Origin: Bradyrhizobium sediminis
GTDB taxonomy: Bacteria > Pseudomonadota > Alphaproteobacteria > Rhizobiales > Xanthobacteraceae
NCBI RefSeq assembly: GCF_018736105.1
Contig: NZ_CP076135.1
Span: 4,400,001-4,464,000 of the forward strand
Reading direction: 5' to 3'
DNA: 64,000 nucleotides
Part shown: in pieces, positions 42,490 to 51,841 of the stretch
Layout of the letters: each line of letters opens with the position of its first letter
Position numbering within the stretch: position 1 is the stretch's first letter
Position numbers and translations under genes: made by a program
The notes under the pieces: model-generated
Told to the model about the DNA's origin: nothing
The model's database searches: none
The model's input: only the letters and a program-made list of their open reading frames with translations

Positions 42490-43173
42490 ATGTTCAACTC
42501 ATTCAGGCTGAATTCCCGCCTCGCAGCCGCCGTCGGCGCGCTGACGATCGGTGCTTTCGCATTTTCCGGCTCCGCCGCGGCCGCGCCGCTGCAGCTGTTT
42601 CCCTTCATCATGACCCCGCCGGTGCAAGCAGCGCCGCCGCCGGTGCAGGCCGCACCTTCCGACGATGAAGGCACCGTGGCCGAGTTGCCGGCGCGCCTGA
42701 AGCGCCAGATCGTCAGCTACGCCAGCCGCGAGGCGCCCGGCACCATCATCATCGATACCCCCAACACCTATCTCTATTACGTGCTGGGCGGCGGACGGGC
42801 GATCCGCTACGGCATCGGCGTCGGCCGCGACGGCTTCACCTGGTCCGGCGTGCAGACCATCAGCAAGAAGGCGGAATGGCCGGATTGGACTCCGCCCCCG
42901 GAGATGATCGCGCGCCAGCCCTACCTGCCGCGTCACATGGCCGGCGGCCCCGGCAATCCGCTCGGCGCCCGCGCCATGTATCTCGGCGGCACCATCTATC
43001 GCATCCACGGCACCAACGCGCCGCACACGATCGGCACCCACGTCTCCTCCGGCTGCCTGCGGCTGACCAATGAAGACGTCACCGACCTCTATTCGCGCGT
43101 CAACGTCGGCACCAAGGTGATCGTGCTGCCGATGGACCGCCGCGCCGACAATTCGATCGGCAAGCGGGGATGA
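42490..43173 (+). CDS. L,D-transpeptidase (YkuD domain)
   Basis: 227 residues with a signal peptide (about 1-32). Residues about 85-215 are the YkuD domain: GTIIIDTPNTYLYYVLGGGR, the catalytic block YRIHGTNAPHTIGTHVSSGC with His173 and Cys189, then RLTNEDVTDLYSRV. It cross-links meso-DAP residues or attaches proteins to peptidoglycan in the periplasm. A proline-rich linker (APPPVQAAPS) precedes the domain. A strong bidirectional terminator follows. Upstream it carries the 63-bp element shared with the secreted Cys-rich protein gene. Confidence 0.92.
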   Translation: MFNSFRLNSRLAAAVGALTIGAFAFSGSAAAAPLQLFPFIMTPPVQAAPPPVQAAPSDDEGTVAELPARLKRQIVSYASREAPGTIIIDTPNTYLYYVLGGGRAIRYGIGVGRDGFTWSGVQTISKKAEWPDWTPPPEMIARQPYLPRHMAGGPGNPLGARAMYLGGTIYRIHGTNAPHTIGTHVSSGCLRLTNEDVTDLYSRVNVGTKVIVLPMDRRADNSIGKRG

Positions 43174-43204
43174 ATCATTCAGCAACGATAGAGTTGATGA
43201 TTTG

Positions 43205-43233
43205 AAAAATGGCGCGGTCCCCGCGCCATTTTT
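43205..43233. terminator. Bidirectional intrinsic terminator
   Basis: AAAAATGGCGCGG (43205-43217) pairs with CCGCGCCATTTTT (43221-43233), a 13-bp stem with A and T tracts at either end, then GTTTTCG. It ends the L,D-transpeptidase transcript. Confidence 0.85.
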
Positions 43234-43250
43234 GTTTTCGCACACATCCC

Positions 43251-43297
43251 CTCATCCTTCGAGACGCCCGCCTGCGGGCGGGCTCCTCAGGATGAGG
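43251..43297. repeat. REP-like palindrome, copy near the GIY-YIG gene (1)
   Basis: CTCATCCTTCGAGACGC, then CCGCCTGCGGGCGGGC and TCCTCAGGATGAGG: same family as at 9591. The central stem is CCGCC-TGC-GGGCGG. Confidence 0.85.
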
Positions 43298-43368
43298 CCG
43301 CGATGGTCTGGCGGGCATCCTTTGAGAGCTGCCAACTCACTTCTTGAATTTGACACACCGGCAGTTAG

Positions 43369-43413
43369 CCTCATCCTGAGGAGCGGCGTCTTCGCCGCGT
43401 CTCGAAGGATGGG
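43369..43413. repeat. REP-like palindrome, copy near the GIY-YIG gene (2)
   Basis: CCTCATCCTGAGGAGC, then GGCGTCTTCGCCGC and GTCTCGAAGGATGGG, reversed relative to the copy at 43251. It ends 12 bp before the GIY-YIG ATG, so its purine-rich end lies where the ribosome-binding site should be. Confidence 0.85.
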
Positions 43414-43425
43414 GCGTGTACGGGA

Positions 43426-43758
43426 ATGACCGAGGGAGCGTGGCTCTACATTCTCAGATGTTCCGATGGAAGTTACTACATCGGCACCACCCGGACGTCG
43501 CTCGAGATCAGAATAGCCCAGCACAATAGCGGCACGTTCGAAGGCTACACTGCATCGCGCAGGCCGGTGGAACTGATTTTCTCGCAATGGTTCGATCGGA
43601 TCACGGATGCCATCGAGAATGAGCGCAAGCTGAAGAAATGGAGCCGCGCCAAGAAGGAAGCGTTCATCCGCGGCGACTTCGAATCGCTGCAGCAACTGGC
43701 AAAGCGCAAGTCAACTCATCCTTCGAGACGCCCGCCTGCGGCGGGCTCCTCAGGATGA
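43426..43758 (+). CDS. GIY-YIG nuclease-family protein (UvrC-like, YhbQ type)
   Basis: 110 residues. WLYILRCSDGSYYIGTT is the GIY-YIG motif (Tyr8, Tyr18), with Arg29 and His33 and the metal-binding Glu66 in AIENERKLKKWSRAKKEAFI. Domain ends near residue 92. Residues 97-110 (THPSRRPPAAGSSG) and the TGA stop are encoded by a REP-like repeat, and another copy abuts the start. Such small GIY-YIG proteins are probable endonucleases of uncertain role. The tail looks acquired by repeat insertion. Confidence 0.85.
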   Translation: MTEGAWLYILRCSDGSYYIGTTRTSLEIRIAQHNSGTFEGYTASRRPVELIFSQWFDRITDAIENERKLKKWSRAKKEAFIRGDFESLQQLAKRKSTHPSRRPPAAGSSG

Positions 43759-43760
43759 GG
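43715..43760. repeat. REP-like palindrome overlapping the 3' end of the GIY-YIG gene
   Basis: CTCATCCTTCGAGACGC, then CCGCCTGCGGCGGGC and TCCTCAGGATGAGG. It supplies the last 14 codons and the stop of the GIY-YIG frame. Confidence 0.85.
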
Positions 43761-43848
43761 GCTGGAGTGTCTGGCCGCCTATCCCCCCGCTCTGGCGCCT
43801 CCCCCGCCCGCCCTGTAGAATTATCAGCTGATTTGGTCCGGGGGGACG

Positions 43849-45417
43849 ATGCGGCTGCCGATAAGTCTGAAGACGATCCTGCTCGGGGTCGCGGTGGTCG
43901 CGGTCTCGTTTTTCGTCAGCCTGAAGATCATGGACTGGGTGGCGCCGCGCGGCACCTTCCGCCCGCCGGTGCTGGTCGAATTGCCGCCGCTGCCGCCGGC
44001 CCCGCGCTCCTCCCGCATCATCGCGCCGGTAGCGATCGCGCTGTCGGCGATTCGCGAAGCCGCCGATCGCGGCGCGCCGCGCAGCTTCGCCGGCAAGGCC
44101 GATAATCCGGTGTCGCAGATCCTGCAGAACGCCGATATCGGCTGGACCGCCTCGCGCGGGCCGATCACCGCGACCGGCGCCCAGGACCTGCTGTCGCTGG
44201 CCACGCCGCTGACGGGAACGCTGAATGTGACGGGCTCGCTGTCGGCGAAAGCGACCGGCGCAGTCGGCGACGCGCTCGGCGGCCTGCTCGGCGGCAATGT
44301 CGCGAAGCAGATCGGCAGCGTGAACATCAAGAACCTCAACGCCAGCGCCGAGATCAAAGGCAACGTCACCATCACCGCAAGGCCGAAGCTCGCCGCCGCC
44401 TGGCGGCTCGAGCCGAACCTCGCCGCGCAGGTCAATCTCGGCGACACCAGCCTCGTGGTGGCGGGCGCGCGCGTCAACGTTCCGGCACAGGTCAAGCCGC
44501 TGATCGACAAGACGGTAGCCGACCAGATCGCCGCGACCCAGGCGCGGATCCGCAACGATCCGGCGCTGGAGCAGAACGCGCGGGCGCAATGGGCCAAGGC
44601 CTGCCGCTCGATCCCGCTGCAAGGCACCGGCGCCACCTCGTCGCTGCCGGCGCTGTGGCTGGAGCTGCGGCCGACCCGGGCGATCGCCGCGCAGCCGCGC
44701 GTCGATGCCTCCGCGGTCACGCTGACGCTCGGCATCGAGGCGGAGACCCGCATCACCCCGGTGCAGACCAAGCCCAATTGTCCGTTCCCGGCGACCATCG
44801 CCATCATCCCGGCGACGCCCGGCGGGGTCAGCATCGGCGTGCCGATCGACATGCCGTTCACCGATCTCAACAAGCTGCTGGAGGCGCAGTTCGCCGGCAA
44901 GACCTTTCCCGAGGACGGCTCGGGCGCGGTCGACGTCACCGTCAAGCGCGCCAACGTCGCCGCCTCGGGCGACCGGCTCCTGATCTCGCTCCTGGTCAAC
45001 GCCAGGGAGAAGAAAAGCTTCTTCGGCTTCGGCGGCGAGGCCAACGTGCATATCTGGGGCAAGCCCGTGCTCGATCAGGCCAGGCAGACGCTGCGGCTGA
45101 CCGACATCGAACTTGCGGTCGAATCCGAAGCGGCGTTCGGGCTGCTCGGCGCCGCGGCGCGCGCGGCCATGCCGCATCTGCAGAAGGCGCTGGCCGACAA
45201 GGCGACGATCGACCTCAAGCCGTTCGCCAGCAATGCGCAGAAGAAGATCGCCGCCGTGATCGCGGACTTCCAGAAGAACGAGGACGGCGTGCGAGTGGCG
45301 GCCGAGATCTCGAGCCTGCGGCTCGCCGACATCGCCTTCGATTCCAAAACGCTGCGCGTGATCGCGGAGGCCGAAGGCGCAATCAACGTCTATCTCACGG
45401 CGCTGCCGGGACTGTGA
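43849..45417 (+). CDS. DUF4403-family membrane-anchored protein
   Basis: 522 residues. One membrane helix at about 7-26, then a large extracytoplasmic region with a DUF4403-like layout (PF14356): repeated beta-rich modules, for example NVTITARPKLAAAWRLEPNL, INVPAQVKPLIDKTVADQIA-like helices that close each module, and TIDLKPFASNAQKKIAAVIA near the end. These modules resemble lipid-binding SMP/TULIP-like folds, which is an inference. Function unknown. It precedes an ABC export operon by 109 bp and could be transcribed with it. Confidence 0.7.
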   Translation: MRLPISLKTILLGVAVVAVSFFVSLKIMDWVAPRGTFRPPVLVELPPLPPAPRSSRIIAPVAIALSAIREAADRGAPRSFAGKADNPVSQILQNADIGWTASRGPITATGAQDLLSLATPLTGTLNVTGSLSAKATGAVGDALGGLLGGNVAKQIGSVNIKNLNASAEIKGNVTITARPKLAAAWRLEPNLAAQVNLGDTSLVVAGARVNVPAQVKPLIDKTVADQIAATQARIRNDPALEQNARAQWAKACRSIPLQGTGATSSLPALWLELRPTRAIAAQPRVDASAVTLTLGIEAETRITPVQTKPNCPFPATIAIIPATPGGVSIGVPIDMPFTDLNKLLEAQFAGKTFPEDGSGAVDVTVKRANVAASGDRLLISLLVNAREKKSFFGFGGEANVHIWGKPVLDQARQTLRLTDIELAVESEAAFGLLGAAARAAMPHLQKALADKATIDLKPFASNAQKKIAAVIADFQKNEDGVRVAAEISSLRLADIAFDSKTLRVIAEAEGAINVYLTALPGL

Positions 45418-45526
45418 CGGGGCTGGCGCCGGGCGCCAGATTGACCTGTCTCAAACAGGGTACGGCGCAAGGCGCTACCTATCTTCGGCCGCTCGTTGAA
45501 GCGCGCACTGGCAGTAGCAGGACATC

Positions 45527-46267
45527 GTGGCGCTGAACCAACCCCGGCAGCAAGGCGAACCCCGTCGCTTGGTCTTTCAGGCCCGCGATCTGTCCAAGAC
45601 CTATGTCATGGGCGAAGTCGAGGTCCACGCCCTCAGGGACGTCAATCTCGACATCTATGAAGGCGAATTCGTCGTGCTGCTCGGGCCGTCCGGTTCGGGC
45701 AAGTCGACCTTGCTCAACATCCTCGGCGGGCTCGACGCCCCGACCGGCGGCCAGGCGCGCTGGCGCGACCATGACCTGGTCGGCGCCGACGACGCCGAAC
45801 TGACGCGCTACCGGCGCGAGCATGTCGGGTTCGTGTTTCAGTTCTACAATCTGATTCCGAGCCTGACCGTGCTCGAGAACGTGGCGCTGGTGAACGAGAT
45901 CGCCGACAAACCGCTCGATCCCCGGGAGGCACTGGCGCTGGTCGGCCTCGACAAAAGGCTCGATCATTTTCCCTCGCAGCTCTCCGGCGGCGAGCAGCAG
46001 CGTGTCGCGGTCGCCCGCGCCATCGTCAAATCGCCCGATGTGCTGTTGTGCGACGAGCCGACCGGCGCGCTCGATTTCGAGACCGGAAAGGTCGTGCTGG
46101 CCGCCATCGCGCGGGTCAACGAGCAACTCGGCACCACGACGATCATCATCACCCACAACGCGGCGATCGCAGGCATGGCGGATCGCGTTCTCCGTCTCGG
46201 CGGCGGACGCATCGTCGGCGAAGAGCGCAACGCGCGCCGGCTTTCGCCGGAAGAGGTGCGCTGGTGA
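45527..46267 (+). CDS. ABC transporter ATP-binding protein, LolD/MacB type
   Basis: 246 residues. Walker A GPSGSGKS (53-60), signature [14 protein letters not shown], Walker [13 protein letters not shown] and the His loop [29 protein letters not shown] is typical of the LolD/MacB/FtsE group that drives FtsX-type permeases. The TGA overlaps the permease GTG start by 4 bp. The membrane-fusion gene follows. The whole is a three-gene exporter of the DevBCA/MacAB kind; substrate not known. Confidence 0.92.
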   Translation: MALNQPRQQGEPRRLVFQARDLSKTYVMGEVEVHALRDVNLDIYEGEFVVLLGPSGSGKSTLLNILGGLDAPTGGQARWRDHDLVGADDAELTRYRREHVGFVFQFYNLIPSLTVLENVALVNEIADKPLDPREALALVGLDKRLDHFPSQLSGGEQQRVAVARAIVKSPDVLLCDEPTGALDFETGKVVLAAIARVNEQLGTTTIIITHNAAIAGMADRVLRLGGGRIVGEERNARRLSPEEVRW

Positions 46268-48627
46268 CCCTGCTCGATCGCAAATTGCTGCGGGATATCC
46301 TGGCCATGCGCGGGCAGGTGACGACCATTGCGCTGGTGGTCGCCGCCGGCACGGCCGTCTTCATCGCCTCGATCTCGACCTACGATTCGCTGCGCGCCGG
46401 GCGCGACCGCTTCTACGCCGCCACGCGGTTTCCGCAGGTTTTCGTAACCCTCAAGCGGGCGCCGCTTTCGGTGGTGGCGCAGCTCAGGGAAATTCCGGGC
46501 GTGGCCGCGATCGAACCGCGGATCGTGCGCGACGTCATTCTGGACTGGCCCTCCGCCATCCTGCCGGTTTCGGCGCGGATGGTTTCGCTGACGCATGCCG
46601 GCGACGAGCCGCTGGCGCGGTTGCATGTGCGCCGAGGCACCCCGCCGGAGCCGGGCGACACCAGAACCGTCGCCATCAACGAGGCCTTTGCCGAGGCGAA
46701 TTCGGTCAAGCTCGGCACCGACGTGCCGGTCGTGCTGAACGGGCGTATCCAGAATTTTCGCGTCGCCGGCGTGGCGCTGTCGCCCGAATATGTCTATGCG
46801 GTGAAACCGGGGGTGCCGATCCCCGACGACCGCTTCTACGCCGTGCTCTGGGTCGACCGCAGCGCCGCCGAGGCCGCCTTCGACATGAAAGGCGCGTTCA
46901 ACGACGCCATCGTGTCGCTGACCCCGGGCAGCGACCCCAGGCAGGTGATCGACCAGCTCGACCGCCTGCTCGAGCCCTATGGTTCGGTCGGCGCCATCGC
47001 CAGGCGGGATCAGCCGTCCAATCGTTTCCTGGACGACGAGCTCAACCAGCAGAAGGTGATGTCGATCACCATCCCCATCATCTTCTTCGGGGTCGCCGCG
47101 TTCCTGCTCAACGTGGTGCTCGGAAGGCTGGTGACCGCGCAGCGCGAGCAGATCGCAGCCTTGAAGGCGCTCGGCTTTCCGACGACGCCGCTGGTGTTGC
47201 ACTATCTCAAGCTGGTCGCGGTCGTCGTTCTCTTCGGATCGGCGCTCGGCCTCGCCGGCGGCTACCTGTTCGGCGAGGCGATGGTGGCAAGCTATCACGG
47301 CTTCTTTCGCCTGCCGGCGCTGGTGTTCGAACCGACGCCATGGTCCGCGCTCGCCGGCTTCCTGATCAGCCTTGCGGCGGCGACGCTCGGCGTGGTGACG
47401 GCGCTGCGAAACGTCGTCGCGCTGGCGCCGGCGGTGGCGATGCGGCCGGCCGCACCGCGGCGTTTTCGCCGTTCGTGGATCGAGGCATTGCTGTCGGCGA
47501 AGGCGCTGACGCCGCGGCGGGTGCTGGCGATCCGCAATTTTGCCGGCCGTCCGCTGCGCAGCACATTCACGATCGTCGGCATCGCGCTCGCGGTGCCGAT
47601 GGTGGTGCTCGGCCTGTTCTGGCGCGACGCGATCGACCAGATGATTGAAGTCCAGTTCAACCTGGTCGAACGCGGCAACGCCGTGGTCACGTTCCCCCAT
47701 CCGCTCAACCGCACCGTGATCGGCGACCTCGCGCGCGAGCCCGGCGTGCTCGTCGCCGAAGGTCTGCGATTTGTCCCGGTCCGCCTGCGCGCGGGACATC
47801 GCAGCTACCTGACGTCGGTGATCGGCCTGCCGTTCAACGCCGGCCTGCGGCGCCCGCACGATGCGGCATTGCGTCCGATCGACGTGCCGCCCGATGGCAT
47901 CACCCTCACCCGCCGGCTGGCCGAACGGATCGAGGTCCGCCCCGGCGAAATCGTGACGATCGAGGTCATGGAGGGCCAGCGCCGCAAGATCGACCTGCCG
48001 GTCAGCGCCATCGTCGACGAGACGATCGGGATGTCGTCGTACATGGAGATCGACACGCTCAACCGCCTGACCGGTGAAGGCGCGGTGGTGTCGGCAGCGT
48101 CCCTGTTCGTGGAGCCGTCGGCGCTTCCGGCCCTGTCGCGGCGCTTCAAGGAACTGCCCGTCATCGAGTCGGTGGCGGTGAAGGCCTACACGCTGAGTTC
48201 GTTCCTGGAAAAGATCGCGGGCATCGTTCTCGTCAGCGCCGGCATCCTCACCGCCTTTGCGGTGATCGTCGCGGTGGGCGTGGTCTATAACAGCGCCCGC
48301 ATCGCCTTGCAGGAGCGCGCCTGGGAGCTCGCCAGCCTGCGCGTGCTCGGCTTCACCCGCGCCGAGGTGGCGCAGATCCTGTTCAGTCAATTCGCCGCCG
48401 AAATCGCGCTGGCGATTCCGATCGGGCTGGTGCTCTCCCAGAGCATCGTCACGCTGATCGCGCGGTTTCATTCCAACGAGAGCTTCCAGATTCCGGGCGT
48501 GGTGGGCGCGCGAACCTATGTGGTGGCGGTCGCCATTGTCGTGGCCACCGCCGCAGCCAGCGCATACATCGTACGCCGCCGGGTCGATCGTCTCGATCTG
48601 GTTGCGGTACTGAAGACGAGGGATTGA
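46264..48627 (+). CDS. FtsX-domain ABC permease (two-module)
   Basis: 787 residues from GTG 46264. After one membrane helix near 20-40 and an extracytoplasmic domain, the first FtsX module (about 265-390) has [20 protein letters not shown] and [19 protein letters not shown]; a second extracytoplasmic domain and a second FtsX module (about 655-780) with [20 protein letters not shown] and [20 protein letters not shown] follow. This duplicated layout is that of the large permeases related to YbbP/LolCE. It works by mechanotransmission with the ATPase upstream. Confidence 0.9.
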   Translation: MTLLDRKLLRDILAMRGQVTTIALVVAAGTAVFIASISTYDSLRAGRDRFYAATRFPQVFVTLKRAPLSVVAQLREIPGVAAIEPRIVRDVILDWPSAILPVSARMVSLTHAGDEPLARLHVRRGTPPEPGDTRTVAINEAFAEANSVKLGTDVPVVLNGRIQNFRVAGVALSPEYVYAVKPGVPIPDDRFYAVLWVDRSAAEAAFDMKGAFNDAIVSLTPGSDPRQVIDQLDRLLEPYGSVGAIARRDQPSNRFLDDELNQQKVMSITIPIIFFGVAAFLLNVVLGRLVTAQREQIAALKALGFPTTPLVLHYLKLVAVVVLFGSALGLAGGYLFGEAMVASYHGFFRLPALVFEPTPWSALAGFLISLAAATLGVVTALRNVVALAPAVAMRPAAPRRFRRSWIEALLSAKALTPRRVLAIRNFAGRPLRSTFTIVGIALAVPMVVLGLFWRDAIDQMIEVQFNLVERGNAVVTFPHPLNRTVIGDLAREPGVLVAEGLRFVPVRLRAGHRSYLTSVIGLPFNAGLRRPHDAALRPIDVPPDGITLTRRLAERIEVRPGEIVTIEVMEGQRRKIDLPVSAIVDETIGMSSYMEIDTLNRLTGEGAVVSAASLFVEPSALPALSRRFKELPVIESVAVKAYTLSSFLEKIAGIVLVSAGILTAFAVIVAVGVVYNSARIALQERAWELASLRVLGFTRAEVAQILFSQFAAEIALAIPIGLVLSQSIVTLIARFHSNESFQIPGVVGARTYVVAVAIVVATAAASAYIVRRRVDRLDLVAVLKTRD

Positions 48628-48629
48628 CG

Positions 48630-49823
48630 ATGCAGATCACGGCCGGTCGTGTGGGGTTGGCGCTGGGCGCACTGGCTGCGGCCGCGGGCATCGCCTGGTT
48701 TGTGATGCCGCAGCCGATCCCGGTCGAGACGGCGACCGTCAGCAAGGGACGCTTTGTCGCCAGTGTCGATGACGACGGCAAGACCCGCATCCGCCAGCGT
48801 TATGTGGTGGCAGCCCCGCTCGGCGGGCGCCTGACGCGCGTCCGATTGAAGGCGGGAGACCCGGTTGCCGCCGACGATGTCGTGGCCGCGATCCTGCCGC
48901 CGCCGGCGCCGCTGCTCGACCCGCGCAGCCGCCGCGAGGCCGAGGAACGGCTGGGCACCGCCGAGGCCGCGCTGGAGCGCAGCAAGGCTGCCGTCGAGCG
49001 CACGCAGGCCCAGGCCGAGCAGGCCAGGACCGAGCTCGATCGCACCCGCACGCTTGCCGGTCGCGGCGCATCGACCGTGCAGGCGCTGGAGCGCGCCGAA
49101 CTCGCGCAGCGGATCGCCGATCGCGACCTGCGGGCCGCGGAATTCCAGGATCATGCGGCGGGCCATGAAGTCGCCCAGGCCAAGGCGCTGCTCGGCCGCT
49201 ACAGGGATGGCGTGGACGCACCGACCGAACCCTGGAACGTCACGGCGCCGGTATCGGGCGTGGTGCTGAAGGTCTTGCAGGAGAGCGAGACGGTGGTGCA
49301 GTCGGGAATGCCGCTGATGGAAATCGGCGATCCGCGCGACCTCGAAATCGTGACCGACGTTCTCAGCACCGATGCGGTCGAAATTCGTCCCGGCGCCGAG
49401 GTTACGATCGAGCATTGGGGCGGGCCCGGCGTGCTTTCGGGGCGGGTGCGCCGGGTCGAGCCCGCGGCGTTCACCAAGGTGTCGACGCTCGGCGTCGAAG
49501 AGCAGCGGGTCAATGTGCTGATCGACGTGTTGTCGCCGCCGCAGCAATGGAACGGCCTCGGCGACGGCTATCAGGTGGACACGCGGATCACCGTGTTCAC
49601 GCAGGACGACATCGAGATCATCCCGGCCGGCGCCCTGTTCCGCCGCGGCGACAGCTGGAGCGTCTACGTCGCCGACGATGGACGCGCGCAACCGCGAACC
49701 ATCGAACTCGTGCGCCGCTCCCGCGGTTTTGCCGCAGTCAGGAAGGGGCTCGCCCAGGGCGAACGCGTGATCGTCTATCCCAGCGATCAGGTCAGCCCCG
49801 GCGTCCGGATCAGTTTGAAATGA
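48630..49823 (+). CDS. HlyD-type periplasmic adaptor of the ABC exporter
   Basis: 397 residues from ATG 48630, GAGGG 7 bp upstream; a TTG at 48624 overlapping the previous stop is possible. Signal anchor at about 8-28. Barrel-sandwich halves at LGGRLTRVRLKAGDPVAADDVVA and VTAPVSGVVLKVLQESETVV, a coiled-coil hairpin between (about 95-190), then beta-barrel EIGDPRDLEIVTDVLSTDAV. It links the FtsX permease to an outer-membrane factor, not encoded here. Confidence 0.9.
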   Translation: MQITAGRVGLALGALAAAAGIAWFVMPQPIPVETATVSKGRFVASVDDDGKTRIRQRYVVAAPLGGRLTRVRLKAGDPVAADDVVAAILPPPAPLLDPRSRREAEERLGTAEAALERSKAAVERTQAQAEQARTELDRTRTLAGRGASTVQALERAELAQRIADRDLRAAEFQDHAAGHEVAQAKALLGRYRDGVDAPTEPWNVTAPVSGVVLKVLQESETVVQSGMPLMEIGDPRDLEIVTDVLSTDAVEIRPGAEVTIEHWGGPGVLSGRVRRVEPAAFTKVSTLGVEEQRVNVLIDVLSPPQQWNGLGDGYQVDTRITVFTQDDIEIIPAGALFRRGDSWSVYVADDGRAQPRTIELVRRSRGFAAVRKGLAQGERVIVYPSDQVSPGVRISLK

Positions 49824-49884
49824 GAAACCTCGCCCCGCTTGCGGGACGAGGTCGGGCAAGCGGGCTCGCAGCTTGATCGCTGCA

Positions 49885-50097
49885 TCAGCCCTCGAACTTG
49901 AACGAGACTTTCAGCTTGGCGCGGTAGGCTTCGACCTTGCCCTTGGCGTCCAGTTGCAGATCGAGCTGGACGATTTCGGCAACACGGAGATCGCGCAGGG
50001 ATTTGCCGGCCCGGTTGACGGCCGCGGTGGCGGCCTTCTCCCAGGATTCCTTGCTGGTGCCGATCAGCTCGATGACCTTGTAGACGCTCTCAGCCAT
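49885..50097 (-). CDS. Dodecin-family protein lacking the flavin-stacking Trp
   Basis: 70 residues, full dodecin length: MAESVYKVIELIGTSKESWE, a helix KAATAAVNRAGKSLRDLR, and strands EIVQLDLQLDAKGKVEAYRA and KLKVSFKFEG. Dodecins form hollow dodecamers that store flavin. The Trp that stacks on flavin in canonical members (in -LRWVEV- or -VVWAEVV-) is replaced by Val39-Ala40 here (RDLRVAEIV). It is therefore a dodecin fold whose ligand may differ. It stands alone with PRC-barrel genes on the same strand upstream. Confidence 0.85.
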   Translation of the reverse strand: MAESVYKVIELIGTSKESWEKAATAAVNRAGKSLRDLRVAEIVQLDLQLDAKGKVEAYRAKLKVSFKFEG

Positions 50098-50328
50098 GTC
50101 GTCCTCCCGTTGATGTCAGGCAGGACGAAAGGGTGCTCCTGCCGCGCAGGCAGCCTAACATCGGGATACCGGCGCCGAAAGGATGCGCCGCACCATGCTT
50201 CCGTGCGCCGAGGCCGGCGCATCGAACCGCTGCAGAACAAGGCCGGGCGGCAGCGCTGCCGTCCGGCCATTTCGGATCATCGGCTCAAGGCGTTAAGGCG
50301 AGGGCCTTAAGGCATGGGCCTTGCCCGC

Positions 50329-50850
50329 TCAGATCGCATATTTGAACTCGGGCATCGCCTTCAGCGCATCTTTGGTGGCGCTGAACACGGCGTGATCCGG
50401 ATACCACGGGTTGGGCTTCGATGCGATCGGCGGAGGCGCGGTGCCGGTGGCGGCGCCCGTGGTCGTGGTCGACGACGGGCGGCTGCCCGGTGCGTTCGCG
50501 GCGCCGGTGTAGGCGACCGGCTCGTTGACGAACCTGATCTTGTCGAAGGGAACGGCGACCAGATGCTCGCCGACGCCGAGGAAGCCGCCGACGCCGAGCA
50601 CCACCGCCTTGATGTTCCCGCTCTTGTCGGTCAGGAGATCGTTGATCGAGCCGAGACTTTCATTGGCGTCGTTGTAGACCCTGAGCCCGACGAGCTTCGA
50701 GGCACGCCAGTTGCCCTGCATCGAAGTGTCCGACACCATCGACGGCGACGACTTGGCGCTGTCGGTGGTGGCGGTCGGGGTCTGCGCGAAAGCAACCGTC
50801 GCAAGCAATGCGGATCCGACCAGACCCGCCGTCATGAATCTTGCCAACAT
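50329..50850 (-). CDS. Secreted PRC-barrel-domain protein
   Basis: 173 residues with a signal peptide (about 1-22, cut at VAFAQ). Residues about 48-110 are the PRC barrel: WRASKLVGLRVYNDANESLG, INDLLTDKSGNIKAVVLGVG and GFLGVGEHLVAVPFDKIRF. A Ser/Thr/Gly-rich linker and a C-terminal segment (about 140-173) are extra. PRC barrels occur in photosynthetic reaction-centre H subunits and RimM; secreted versions probably bind envelope or RNA partners, function unknown. Confidence 0.85.
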   Translation of the reverse strand: MLARFMTAGLVGSALLATVAFAQTPTATTDSAKSSPSMVSDTSMQGNWRASKLVGLRVYNDANESLGSINDLLTDKSGNIKAVVLGVGGFLGVGEHLVAVPFDKIRFVNEPVAYTGAANAPGSRPSSTTTTGAATGTAPPPIASKPNPWYPDHAVFSATKDALKAMPEFKYAI

Positions 50851-51051
50851 CTGGGGTTCTCCCTGATTTGAAATCGATCGGGAGAAAACCCGCTACGCCT
50901 CCGGCCGTTCCGGAGGCCGGGCACATTTTCAACATCCACGATTGCAACATCCACGATGAAGGGCGATCGGTTCCGCGGAACACGTCACCACGGGCGCGGA
51001 CAGCTCGCGCTGCTGCGTTGCGGTTTTCAAGACACCAGGCTGCGAATGCGA

Positions 51052-51429
51052 TCAGAACGCGCCCCAGTACGGCGGTGTGCGATAATAGCGATGCAGCTCG
51101 GCTTCCTGCGAGCGGTCGCCCCAGTCGAAATCCTTGTCGGCGCGGAACGACGGCGCGCGCTTCAGCTCCTCGTCGTCGATATCGAGCTGGTAGGCCTCGA
51201 ACGTCGTATTGTAGGTGAGACGCTCCCACGGCAGCGGCAAGAGGCTGGTTCCCATGCCGAGGAACCCGCCGAAACTGAGGATGGCGTAGGCCACCTTGCC
51301 GGAAACCTTGTCGATCATCAGCCGCTCGATGTGGCCGATCCTGTCGCCGTTGGGCCGCCGCACCGCGGTGCCTTCGACCCGGTCGCTCGCAATCAACTGA
51401 TGTTGTTTGGTCATGACGTCGGTCATCAT
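51052..51429 (-). CDS. PRC-barrel-domain protein, cytoplasmic
   Basis: 125 residues, no signal. SDRVEGTAVRRPNGDRIGHI, ERLMIDKVSGKVAYAILSFG and GFLGMGTSLLPLPWERLTY make the barrel; YQLDIDDEELKRAPSFRADK and a Tyr-rich end follow, as in the H-subunit-like group. It is 201 bp upstream of the secreted PRC-barrel gene on the same strand, suggesting duplicated or co-regulated genes. In related bacteria such genes respond to general stress; this is inference. Confidence 0.85.
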   Translation of the reverse strand: MMTDVMTKQHQLIASDRVEGTAVRRPNGDRIGHIERLMIDKVSGKVAYAILSFGGFLGMGTSLLPLPWERLTYNTTFEAYQLDIDDEELKRAPSFRADKDFDWGDRSQEAELHRYYRTPPYWGAF

Positions 51430-51487
51430 CGTCCCTCCTTGGGTTGATGAAGGAGGAAACTAACGCAATGCCCTTCAACGAGTTCCG

Positions 51488-51691
51488 TCAGGCCGCCAGC
51501 GGGGTTTCCCGGTCCGACTGCGACGCATCGTAGAACGCCACCGCCTCGAAGCGGTAATTACAGGCCTTGCAGCGCCACAGATAGGAAATGCGGCGCGGAC
51601 CGTTTTCGATCCAGTCCGGGGCGGCGATCGGCTCGCCGCATTGGGCACAAGGATTTTCACGGGGCAGATAGCCGAACTCTCTTCGGGCCAT
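51488..51691 (-). CDS. Small zinc-ribbon protein
   Basis: 67 residues from ATG 51691 (AAGGGAG upstream); a longer in-frame extension to 51799 looks non-coding. CAQCGEP and WRCKACNYRFEAV give a C-x2-C...C-x2-C zinc ribbon. RREFGYLPRENP precedes it. No named family. Such proteins may bind nucleic acid or another protein. Confidence 0.7.
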   Translation of the reverse strand: MARREFGYLPRENPCAQCGEPIAAPDWIENGPRRISYLWRCKACNYRFEAVAFYDASQSDRETPLAA

Positions 51692-51841
51692 GCGCGTCTC
51701 CCTTGTCGTCTCTTGGTTTTGAGCTGGTGGTGGTGCTGGAAGTTGGACAGGATTGCTGCCGGATATTGACGCAAGCGGATTATAATTCTTGCCGCGCATT
51801 GCGTCTATTGCACGGCGAGACGCCGGAAATAATTTGAAGAT

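Noticed and set aside
43251..43760. CRISPR array from repeated palindromes
   Set aside because: Copies are inverted, irregularly spaced and separated by a gene; a REP family fits.
45964..48471. 835-codon open frame on the minus strand opposite the ABC permease
   Set aside because: Composition is Arg/His/Asp-rich without domains; it is the complement of the FtsX gene.
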